From Chamaea fasciata (lineage: Eukaryota > Chordata > Aves > Passeriformes > Sylviidae): DNA of 64,000 nucleotides. The notes below the pieces were generated by a model. The model made no database searches. It worked only from the letters and a program-made list of their open reading frames with translations, and was not told the origin of the DNA. The stretch spans positions 52,169,563-52,233,562 of the forward strand of contig JARCOQ010000005.1 of assembly GCA_029207755.1 (NCBI GenBank), given 5' to 3'. A program made the position numbers and the translations under genes. Below are positions 12,176 through 23,207 of this stretch, one piece after another; position 1 is the stretch's first letter, and each line of letters starts with the position of its first letter.

Positions 12176-15100
12176 TTGAGGATCAAGCCCTGCTCCAGAG
12201 AGCACCCATCTCTTACTCCACCCACAGGAACCTGCAACATCTCTTGGCATGTCATGAGCCTCAGGGACTCACCTTTCCTGCCACTGAGTTTGTGAGATGG
12301 GGGGGAAAAAAGATCTAGAACTGCAGAAGCAGATGTAGGATAAGAATCCGCTTCTCTTTCCAGAGGTAGCTGTGTTTGAGGAGATACCTACAGGCCTTGG
12401 GTTTTCCATCAGAATCTTTTAGGATGTTACAGGTCTGTTATACATGTTCATTAAATCTGGTCATGAATAAACATGAGGGAAACCAGAACAAGGAGATTAC
12501 AGAAATCCTTCCACTTCGTGGTACTGGACTGTAAACCAGGGTTGCATATATTCACATAGGAAATTGCATATTTGCAGGTGGTAGTGTGAGAGTGAAGATG
12601 ATATTAAGAGAAATCTGTACTAGTGCTGCACATTTTTGTAATTCAGTTTTTGGGGCCAGTGGGGCTTCTCATTTCCTAAGTGAGGCTTGGGACCTCTGAG
12701 GTTTCTGCACTACCAGTTTCTTTTGGAGCCTGTCTAAGAAGAATAAAGTAGCTCTGCAGAAGTAAAATAGTTCTGCAGAGTTGCTTTCTGTTGACAATAC
12801 AGGACCCTGAGGTGACTCTCTGGAAATTAACCCATCCTACCATTCTGAAGTCTGCAGTTAGGTGGGATGAAACCCACTTGGAGTACCTATGGCATTAAAT
12901 TACACTACACACGGCAATAAATCTCCTTTCCAAAGCAACACACTTGGACCTTAAAGAAGCAGACAAAAAAATACTCTCTTGCCTCTAGCAATAGTTCCTG
13001 TGTTTTTAAATATCTTCCTTTATGACAGGAGTGCAATTAAAGCTATTTGGTCACTCCAGTTATATGAAAAAGATGTGAAAATGAGCACAGTCTCAAGTAG
13101 AATACTAAGTCTGGAGTTCCTTGCATGATACCCACATTCAGCTTGGCATTATGATGCCTTGGGGTCTTCAAAAAACTTGAAAGCAGCTCAAACTGTTTAC
13201 ATAGCAAAACCAGAGCTGGGGGCATTTTGTGAATCATGCAAAGAAATTTCAGTTCAGGTGTATCAGCTACTTAAGGACTTCCACATGTTAGCAGGAAAAT
13301 TAAACAATCAACAGGATGAATTTCAGCCTCAGGTGACACATCTGATTCAGGCAGCCTGGTAGTGACACAAGGGTTTCATAAGTATCTGCAAAATTAATAA
13401 GTCCAGCTAATTTTCAGTTTTACTTGTAATTGGCCATCTGCCCTTTTAAGACACCTTTGAAGGCCTGGGGTGTTTTGAGTATTTCTCTGAAATAACCTTA
13501 AGAGGAAGAAGAAAACATTTCAGATCATGAAAAGTCAGACTGCAGTCTGAGGAAAAACACAGCTTCTCAGTGATCATCTTTCAATTTATGTCCTCAAACC
13601 TTCATCTGTTCCTCCATTCAAAACTTGTAAATCAAACTTTGAATGCTTCATATTTCCATTTAAAATAAAAACAAACCTCAGAAATTCTCCTGGATGTTTT
13701 TACTTTCCAGACCAGTGTTCAGGAGTATCAACCAATTCAGGAACTACCAAATGAAAAACACTGCTACTAATCGAAAAATGCTTGACTTTCAGGAGCATAG
13801 GATTACTTCAGAAACCATTATTTACAGTAAGTTATGTTTATTTATGTTAGCAACCCAATTGGTTTCACATCACTGCTCTTTGCAAGTGAGTATAGTAAAA
13901 TATGGCCATTAGTAAAAAAATAGAGAAAATTGTATCCTGTGTGGTTTCATTCCTCTCCCACCCAACTCAGCTGATGGGACAAAAGATGTATTTAATTTGC
14001 ACAATTATAGAAATTCCAGAGACTCTACAGGAAACCAGTTTTCCCTCTTAGCTTTGGTCTGCTGGCCAGGCAGCTGTATGAACAACAAAAGTTAAGCCAG
14101 CTGCTATTTTAACGCCCACAGGTCAGGGGAAGGAGCTGGAGGCCAGTCCTTGCCTGCAGCAGCTCTCCAGCCTCCCTCCAAGTGCCAAATCTGCTCCTGC
14201 ACCCATTTGTAGGACAGGCCTTGGATCCAAGCAGATCCTAAGCCTCACTGCTCAAAACAGCAGCCAGCTCTTTAGTAGTGTGACCATAGTGCTGTACCAA
14301 AACCAGTTCCTGACAGATTCAGTTGGTTTCCCAGCTCTCTGGCTTCCAGATCACAGCACTGCCCTAGACACAAGTCCAAACCAGTGAGCCTGCCAGTGTG
14401 AAGCCCAAACACATCCTATAGGCAAAGTGTTCCTCTGAAAACCATCTCTAAACTCAATATTAGCCAAAAAAAAAAGAAAGAAAGAAAAAAAAAAGTAGCC
14501 ATGGCATCATATTTAAAAGTAATTTAAAGAGGCAAACAAAGCCCCTCCACTGGTGTGATAACCCAATCTCATGGGTGAGTGCACACCAGTGGGGGGTACA
14601 CAGCTATTGTTAATTAGGAGGTCTTACTGTTGGTTTCAGATTTATCTGGCAAATAAGCAGCAGTGGCGTTTAAATCTTTGAAGTTCTTATCTGTCCCTGT
14701 GACACGGAGGGCAGCCCTGCATCTCCCCTGACCCACCAACCTTCCTCTGCAGGACAGCAGCCTGACATCTGCCAGCAACTCTCTCTGTCCAAGCCAGCCT
14801 GTCTCTTGGGAACACAAGATCTTCCCAAAGTGTCTAAAGTTCCCCCAAAACTGGGAGCAGCTTTCAGAAGTGATAGGGTGCGGTGTGCAGTTCGGGTTAT
14901 GTCCCCTGAGCCCTTACAGGAGTTGCACAAGCTTCAGCTGGTCTGTAAGAGATTCTTAAGAAAAATGGGTGAGCAATTTAAAAAGCAGACTTACCAGCAC
15001 TCATACCAAATTATTCAGATGGAAACCTCTTTAAAATTGGGCTGCTTCACAAGTTGGTTTTTTCTGGTAATCCTTTCTAGTAATGCATTGTAAACAGTCA

Positions 15101-16048
15101 ATGCTCCGATGTCTGAGACAGCTGACAGCAATCACCTTTTAACACGATGCCCTTAGGTGATAATTAGCTCCCATTACACAGACAAGCCATTCAACTGGTG
15201 GAAGTAAGCACATGCCTGTTTCCCACCTGCATTTCCTAGGCTGAAGGGAGAACAGCCTGACAGGTGACATTCATACCTTGTGTCTCACCTCACTGACACT
15301 GTGCTAATGTTAGCTCGTCGCAGCGTGAGCAGATAGGCTACTCTAAGCATAATGCAAGGGAAATCTAAATAATCCAAATGCTTTCCACCCACCTGCAAAG
15401 CAACGTTGTTTAGCTCAGGTGAATCAGGCATGTATTGCACACTTATTCCGTTTAAACCTTAACACCATCCTGAGGTATTTGCTTTCAAACATTCTGACAT
15501 TTCTCTCAATTTTTGCAGAATTGTCAGGTGTAGTAGGAGCAGCACTTGAGTTGGAATTTCAGTCTGTTTTTCAAGTTGAACACTTCCAGTACCTGACTTT
15601 TGTTTAAAGTCTTAAGCACCAGATACCTGTTCTTCCCTCAGCCAGCTATTATTTAGAAATATTAGCAGTGGTTATCAGTGATGGTGGTCATTTTACACAG
15701 TGGCTGTGACAAAATTGATTTGCCATCACTTAAGGTCCTTCTCTCATCCGAACCTCATGCAGGTGCCAGGATGCATTTCACAGCTAGACCAGATGAGAAT
15801 TTGTGGTCCATCAAAAGTGAGGTAATTCAGCCAGGAGATGAAAATAGAGGTGATTCCAATGCTCCTTTATGGTAAGATGGCAGCACCCAGGGCCACTGCA
15901 TAATGCTGGGTTGTTCCTTGTCAATTTAAAAAACCCTGAACATTCAATCTCTTCAGCATCGAGCCAGCCTGAAACAATTTTTTCTTCTTGTTGAAGTTTC
16001 CTCTGCATTGGGAAAACCTTAATCATGCAGCTATTTTGATGTTCTTTC

Positions 16049-16049
<1 letters not shown>
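12176..16049. other. Stretch with weak exon candidates only
   Basis: It contains a strong-looking splice acceptor (TACTTTCCAG) ending at 13710 and a GTAAGT donor at 13827 (discussed in findings). An A/GAAA-rich run lies at 14466-14494. No mobile element or domain was recognised. Confidence 0.4.

Positions 16050-16086
<37 letters not shown>
16050..16086. repeat. Poly(A) tract, A37
   Basis: An uninterrupted run of 37 A follows TTCTTTCC. There is no recognisable retrotransposon body upstream on the plus strand, so I treat it as a mononucleotide repeat rather than a retroposon tail. Confidence 0.95.
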
Positions 16087-16089
<3 letters not shown>

Positions 16090-17108
16090 AAAAGAGGAGC
16101 CCCACCTAAAAAGTCTGAGACTTTCCACTTTCTTTCACGCAAACAAGATGGCCAAATTGAGATTGAACCAGTAGCATTCATTCTGGAATTTTGTAACTTA
16201 CAAGAATTAGTATTGGTAACCCAAGAAACCTTTCAGTATATATTTTGGATATAATGTTACATGCTCTGTATAACAGTCATAGGAGACTACAGATGCCAAA
16301 CTATGAAAATTATTTCCCTGCTCTTTGGCAGGCTTCACAGGCAGAGGGATTAGATTATATTCTATTTCTTTCTGGTTTGAAATATGTTTAGACAACTGAA
16401 TGGCTTTTCACTTAGTGCTTGTCCTGCAATTAATTTCTTATGTCCTTCCTTTCAATCTAGTGAGGCCTTTACAAAGTCTGGTGCACTGTGCTTTGTCCTC
16501 CCTTGTCCTTCGTTTGCTGGGGGAAGGAGAGCACATTCCTATTTCCTGTAGCAATCAGTGTAGCCACCAAGGGCTTCTTATTGCAGAAAGCTGTTTGTTA
16601 GCCTGGCATCCCAGCTCTGCATGTGACTAGAGAGAGCAAAAGCTTTTCTCCCAGTCCCACTGACCAGACTGGAAGGCACTGCAGTAGAACCTCAACAGAT
16701 GCAGATCACAGGAGGCCTGCTCAGATCAGTGTAGTGCCATTTTATGCCAGAGTGAAACCTGAGCAGTTGCGGACGCCGGTTTCTTTCGTGTGAGCTGTGA
16801 GCCACAGCTTGTGTAGGTCCAGGGTGTATCTGAGGCCTGAAGGGACTGTGCTGATCAATGGCACTTTTATGTCAACACCAACTTAACCAGAGGCCTTGTA
16901 ATGGTGAATGTGGCAACTGTTTACCTCATTTGTTAGAAAAATTGCAGTAATCTGTGGAAAAACTTGCCTCCAGAGGCTCTGAATCATTCCTTCATTACTA
17001 ATGGATGGCATTTCATTCCAGCAGAACTGAGCCACCAAGCGATTATTGCTGTCAAAGAGGAGGCAGTCTTTCAGTTGGCTGCTGCCTTGACAGGCAATGA
17101 AAACCACC
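16087..17108. other. Noncoding stretch between poly(A) and CR1
   Basis: Nothing recognised. The open frames in this interval are short and lack domains. Confidence 0.45.
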
Positions 17109-17342
17109 GAATCACAGAATGATTTGGGTTGGAAGGAACCTTAGAGCTTATCCAGTTCCACCCCCTGCATGGGCAGAGACACCTTCCACTAGCCCAGGCT
17201 GCTCCAAGCCCTGTCCAACCTGGCCTTGGACATTTCCAGGGATGGGGCAGCCACAGCTTCTCTGGGCAACCTGTGCCAGGGCCCCACCACTCTCACAGGG
17301 AAGAGCTTCTTCCTAATATCTGGTCTGAAGCTCCCCCCCACA
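17109..17342 (-). mobile_element. CR1 LINE 3' end fragment
   Basis: The plus strand reads GAATCACAGAATGATTTGGG, then GGTTGGAAGGAACCTTAGAG and the rest of the antisense CR1 3' end; the element therefore lies on the minus strand. The minus strand translates to pieces of the CR1 ORF2 C-terminus (FRPDIRKKLFPVRVVGPWHR, LPREAV, SLEMSKARLD). It keeps about 230 bp including the octamer-type 3' tail (ATTCTGTGATTC). It is heavily 5'-truncated; the right boundary fades near the C-run at 17333. Confidence 0.93.
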
Positions 17343-17680
17343 TTGATGTGGCTTGACTGAGTGCTGTTCATTGAGCAGCAGTGGCAGCCTGGGGTGCAGT
17401 ACAGTGACAACAGCCTTTGCCAGGGGAAAGGAGCAACCTGAGCCACCTCCGGAGCACAGGCTTCAGGCATTAAAACCCTGTAGAAGTGACCAAAAGTGAC
17501 AAACACAGGGTTTCTGTTGCTGAGCACGCTATGTTGGGAGACTGGAATATAACACTCCTGCACGTGGAAATTAGCATTCCCCTTTCTTAGGAAAATGCAG
17601 GTATTTTTACGGCATCCTGCTCTTCCAAAATGATCGGAAGCAGTGCCTCTAAACCTTACTGGTCCAGTCCCCAGTTAATA
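17343..17680. other. Short stretch between CR1 and tetranucleotide repeat
   Basis: Moderately GC-rich at first. A minus-strand frame runs out of the CR1 copy into this stretch (to 17563), but the part outside the element shows no known family. Confidence 0.4.
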
Positions 17681-17704
17681 AATCAATCAATCAATCAATC
17701 AATC
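17681..17704. repeat. (AATC)6 microsatellite
   Basis: Six perfect AATC units, seen directly. The preceding bases (TTAATA) look like a degraded seventh unit. Confidence 0.95.
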
Positions 17705-20700
17705 ATACACTCCACCTCATTTTTTGTAGGGGAAGAGCACCTTTTAGCCTAGCAACTGTCCTGTCAGGGAGAAGCTATGGATTTTGCCCAGACTCATCCA
17801 GCTTGGAAAATGCAGGGTTTCCTACTTGCTGTGAGAGGCTTTCAGAGCTGAGTGTGTTGCTGGCTCTGCTGTCCACATCCTCCCACTCATTCTCCCATTG
17901 CTTTAGACAGATGAGAAGAATTGGCGGGAAATCCAGGCTACTCACAGGAGGGATGTTTTAGCTTCGGTGCTGCATACAAATACTCATGAACTTTGCTATC
18001 TATGGTCTTTGGGTCCCGGAACTCAAGTAACTCTCACTTCATACCACCTTGATGACACTCTTGATTTTGCATTAACCTGAAGAAGGACCTGGCCAGCAGC
18101 AACTTTGGGACACTCGGGTAGAGGAAGAGTAACTGGCTGATAGGTCAGGCACGTTCAAAATTTCACTCTGTCTAGGACACACCAATCCCTGCTCTATCTG
18201 CTTCTTCTCTAAACACTTATTTAAAAGCAAAGATAGATAAATAAAAGAAACTGCATCCTGTCAAAGTCTAAAGTGATTTTAATTATGCAGATAGCAGATT
18301 AGTAAAGCATTTCACACGAGGGGAAGCGCACGTGGCAATCTACAAAAGAGTGAGAAGAAATAACTGAAGGTGGTGTGAAGGACAGAGGTGCCTGCAAGCC
18401 ATGAAATGCACTCAAACTTTTCAGTTTCTTTCTCCCCAGGCATTTTTTTTAATTAGTTATAGCTAAGTCTCCTGAGACTCTCTTCTAGATATGAACAACT
18501 CATTTTAAACTTCATCTCTGTGCCTCCTTACAAGAGGCAGGTTTGCATGTTGTGTTAATGTGCATTTCTACCAGTATCAAAAAAGGAGAGTGACAGAACA
18601 AAAGCAACATAATCTTTTTTTGTATCTCTAACATGAATGAGGCAGTGTGGGCTATTGGATTATTAGAAAGAAATTAGCTGTCAAACCTTGGCAGGTCTCA
18701 CGTGACTGAGTTTTGGGTGAAGGCTTAAACTCTCAGAGTTGTAAGAAAATTGCATATTTCTGTCTGGAGGTCCTCCCTGGTGGACAGTACTATGAAAAAT
18801 ACCTCAATCTGAATTAAGGTAACGCTGCTGTGCTTAGGTATGGCTCAGGTGGCTGCATAGCCCACCTTGCACTGCCCAGCATCTTGCACTTGTTACCTGC
18901 TTGAGCAAACAGATGTATTTCTTCAATTTGGTACTATGATCAGTGATCTTAGTCTGCCTCAAAACATTCCCTAGCTGGACCTTCAGCCCAGTGCCCTGCG
19001 CCCTGCCATAGCTGTCTGTGGATGGATCACACAGCCAGTTGCACTGCGCACTGCACAAGACTTAAAGCAGCAAATTGAAAGCAGCTCAAATGTCCAGAAG
19101 GCTGCGAGCAGAAAGCTTAGCAGTACTTAAAACACTTCTGTGAGAAAAGCACTTCAATATATTATTTACCTACATATATATGTGGAAATCGAAGCACATT
19201 TTCTCATCACAGAAAAGGAATAAGAGTCAGAGTAAGCAGCCAGGACCAGTTTAATATGACCAGGAAGAAACAAGCTTATCCTCCCACCCTGGCGATGCAG
19301 AATCAAAAAAGAAAAGGAGAATCCAGCCATCCATAACAGACACGGGGTCATACCAGACCAAACAGAACTAAAAAGGGAAGGTAGAGACCACTTAACACCT
19401 CCTCTTTCTTCCTCATGCTATTTCTTCCTCTTTCTTGCCTCCACAAATTAAATCTGCAGCTGAGAATACCACAGGTTTCTCTTTACAGGAAATACTTTGG
19501 TGTTGGGTGCTCCTGAAACATTATGGAAACAATTTGTGCTTTGTGTCTTCCAGAAAATTATATTGATGTGCCTCAAGATGGGAGAGGTAAGACCAGACTT
19601 CAAGGAGCAGCTTTCAAGAAAATCAACTAAATTACAAGAGCTGAAAAAATTATGGATAAGCAGGAGAGAGGACTACAAGAGAAAGACTGAGCAAGTCACC
19701 TGAAGACAGACATCATTCAAACAACTTCTACAGGCAAATGATATAGAAAGAGTCTCCAGGAGAAAGTAGTCTGTAAGCAATATTTTAATTCTAGACTGAC
19801 ACTATTATCTATGAAAGGAAGCATCACATTTGTGAAAACGCTCAGTAGGAAAAAAATTAAGTTGCTCTGGCAAATCCACACAAAGTTGGAAAACAACCAC
19901 AAGATAAACCTTTGGTAGATAACTTTTCTTTGCCTCCCCATCCATCAATTGCCATTTGAGCCTAATCTCAGCCTAAGTGTCAGAATCCTGAATGTGAGTT
20001 TTTCCAAAGTTCTCTGGTGAACATTTTGTCACAATAGGGTAGATGCTGGCAATCCACATCACTGTTAACCATACTGTCCTATGCATTGCACAGGTAAGCA
20101 GAGCCCTTGCATTGAGTCAGACTACAATCACTTCAACCATAATGCACATTTTTAGATCACTGACAATGATTCAGCTAAGACATCCGAGCCCATCTTAATT
20201 TCAGGTTCTTGAAGAGGGCAACTTTATTAGGATGCTACACCATTCCACCCCCATACTCCTTGAAGCTGAAAGAGAAACAGGAAAAAAAAAACAAAAACCC
20301 AACAAACTGTGTATTTCAAAAGCAATAATACCACTGTCCCCTTGCTTTACAAGGCAATAGTCCAATTCCCTCAGCCACTGGCTGGCTGCAGAGTTTACCC
20401 CATGCAAGTCTCAGAATCCATTTGTAATGCAGGAAGGCAATGACTCTGCCACAGCAGTGTGTGGGGCACTTGGTCACTGAGTTACAATAGGTTGACGTAA
20501 CTTTCCACAGGATGGGATTATTTTAAAATCACATCAGTATCAGTCACATGAGCAAATCCTGTGAAGTTCAGTTATTTGAGATACTTGCACGGAGATCCTG
20601 GCAATGATAGCCAGACAGAGGAGTTCATCTGGAAATTGTAACACAAAGCTGTGATAATGGCAATTTTATCCTTCATGTCTAAGATTTTCTCCTGCAAATC

Positions 20701-21689
20701 TCAGTAACTTTAAAATAACCATACTTTTTTGCATGTAACCACAACATGGGGAACACCTTGTTAATGGATAATCAAATGTTCCTTTTGTACCTCTTTGGCT
20801 GCATGAATTTTAGTCTTCTGTGGAGCTCAAAGGGGACACTCTTCCAGTGATTTGAGTTAGTTCACGGCTAGTGGAGTTCAGGATGATACGTGACTAAAAT
20901 CATGAAGGAATAAATAGTGTTGGAGGATCCAACAAGGCTGGAAACCACAGGAGTGGAAGCCCAGTCTTCAAATAAATCCCAATCTGATTAGCATACCAAC
21001 GTGCACATTCCCCTTTTCTCTGTAAACCAACAACTAAACATGCTGGGTATCACTGAGTAAGGGCAGGCAGTGCCTGAAAGACATGATTCACAGGTGGGAG
21101 TGCCACCCTGTAGGCATTAAACTCCATCCTGTCCCAGGAAAGCTTGAAGCCTGGCCTGCTCTCACTCATCACAGAAGCTCCTGCACACCCCCCCTCCCCC
21201 AGCTTGTAGAGACCTAAGGGAGCTGCCACAGTGCACCTGGGGTGTTACACCTGTGTCACACCTTAAGAACTCTCCAAGAAAAGCAAAGCAAACTGAGTAG
21301 CTGGAGGTGATGCCATCCATGCCAGCATCCCACCTCCTCCACACTTCCTCGTTGGCTCCAAGATCCATAACCCCTGCAGACACCCCAAGAAATATCCACA
21401 GTAACCAGTGTGGTGCTCTGCAGTAACTGCTTGGTCCTTTTCCCTTCTCCCAGCACCTACTTTCATTGTGAGGTGATGACTGCCACAGAGAGCTTTGGAA
21501 AAAGCTTATGTTCATAAAGGAATTTGTATTAGATACTGGTTTGTGTGACTTACTGTATTTTGTAAGGGTTTTTTTCCCTTTGGGAATTGTGCGTTATTAA
21601 TGAGCAGTTTTATGCTTTACTTCTAGTACACGTATACCTTGTAATGGATGTGCTTTTTGTTTGTTTGTTTTCTTTTATTCTCTATACAG
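17705..21689. other. Stretch with possible micro-exon; otherwise noncoding
   Basis: No mobile elements were recognised. A 33-base acceptor/donor-bounded segment lies at 19554-19586 (plus), and a minus-strand segment at 18897-19015 has a donor-like CAG|GTAACA; both are treated as findings. A T/G-rich polypyrimidine tract ends in a strong acceptor at 21689. Confidence 0.4.
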
Positions 21690-23207
21690 AGCCAGTTAAT
21701 ATAAGGTAGATACTCTCTGGCTGAAATTCTGATTTTGCCTACCAATTAATTTATGGATAAATCCATGTCGTAGCTGGCGAACAATTTTTCATCAGTTGTG
21801 TTGTTAGACCTGATAGTCTCTCTATTTGGGCAGAATAAAAGATCCTGAATAAGACTAATGCTAGTTGGGCCTTAAATTAAAGGGAAGGAGTGCACTGTGT
21901 ATTTCCCTACCACCGTTTCTGTCAGCCCTTCTTCTTTGGTGTTGGGACACTGGAGAAGAGCACTGGCTACACAAACAGCCACCTGAACACCTCGGCCACC
22001 TCTGTAGCTGTGCTCTGATACCCCCCTGCATTTACTTGATCAAAATTATGGTGGACAAGATAAACTGCAATGAACTTTTCAGTTATTTCTGCACAGAGAC
22101 CAGTTCAAATGCAATCCTTTTCTAAAAGAAATGATCTAGACTAAAAAAAAATGTATTTTCCTCTATGTCCATCCTGGTACATTTGGAATAATAAGGGATC
22201 TGAAATTAACACTTTAAAAAGTGCATACATTATACCCTCTCTGTGACAATGACAGCTGTCTATCTCAGTGGCTATAAGTGACCTCCCTGCTCCAGAAGCC
22301 TCTTCTCCTGTCCAAATAATTTCCTCTCTTCTGTTTCACTGGGAACTGTGTCCAACTTCTTAGTAATTGCTGTGTATAACGTAGGACATAAAAAGATAAG
22401 TTATAAAGCTTGTGCAGGACTTGGTGTTGTAATTTAACCATCTTTCGTCCCTGGTTATGGATTTTACGAAAAACAGAGTGAAAACAATCTGGCCTCTTAA
22501 TGTATAATTCAGCATATTGTAGCAGCTATTTTAGACACCTGTTTTTTATAGTTTTACTCCAGCTGTGATTTCTGTATGAGGACTGTCCACTTGAAGAAGC
22601 GGTGAAGTAAAAATGGTTTTCTAAAGTCAGTTCTGTTCCACCACCTGTGATTGTGTATGGAAAGTAAAGCAACAAAAACAAAACCTCAAACTACCGGCTG
22701 GGAAGAAACACCTTTTCCCAGCCTCAAAAGTTCTCTTCTGTAAGACAGGCATTTCTTCTAGTCCTCCTTTTACAAAAGTAGTAAATTACTAAGAAGATAA
22801 TATATACAGTACAATAGTCTATTTTGATAGTCAGCAGACTATTTTAGGCTAATTAAGCTAACTAGAAATTCTAGGGTTGCAGTGATTTCTCTTTATTGAT
22901 ACATTGATGATAATACTGTTTACATAACACTTGATGTTTGAAATCAATACGTGCCAGTGTCCAGTGATTTGCTAATCTAGTTTCTGGTTTAATTCTGTCC
23001 TATTTTTTGCAGCATTCTCTGACTTCATATTATGAATCATGTTGTCTTTCTAAAGTGATTGCCAAGTAAACCAAAAATGTGTTTTACACTGCTATTGCAC
23101 TGCTCTCGTCTTTATATACAGTAGTTTTTATAAAACGTCCTTAGGTTTTAATAAATGAGTGTAACGTAAACCAATCTCTGTAATAAAACTTGCTTTAGTG
23201 TTTCAAA
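21690..23207 (+). other. Candidate terminal exon with long 3' UTR
   Basis: A very good splice acceptor (T-rich tract, then TTCTCTATACAG, ending at 21689) precedes 1.5 kb of AT-rich, UTR-like sequence. The stretch ends with AATAAA at 23150-23155 and again at 23182-23187, followed by TGCTTTAGTGTTTC, a GT/T-rich element as expected downstream of a cleavage site. Any coding part is tiny: depending on phase it ends SQLI-stop or PVNIR-stop within about 20 bases. The cleavage position near 23207 is estimated. The gene is not recognised. Alternative: a long noncoding RNA end, or coincidence. Confidence 0.35.
23150..23187 (+). terminator. Paired polyadenylation signals
   Basis: Two canonical AATAAA hexamers 32 bases apart (23150 and 23182), with a GT-rich stretch just after the second. 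This matches mammalian and avian 3'-end architecture. Isolated AATAAA is common in AT-rich DNA, so the pair is supportive rather than proof. Confidence 0.4.

Noticed and set aside
16050..16086. Poly(A) as the tail of a processed pseudogene
   Set aside because: No target duplication and no recognisable cDNA-like sequence precede it.
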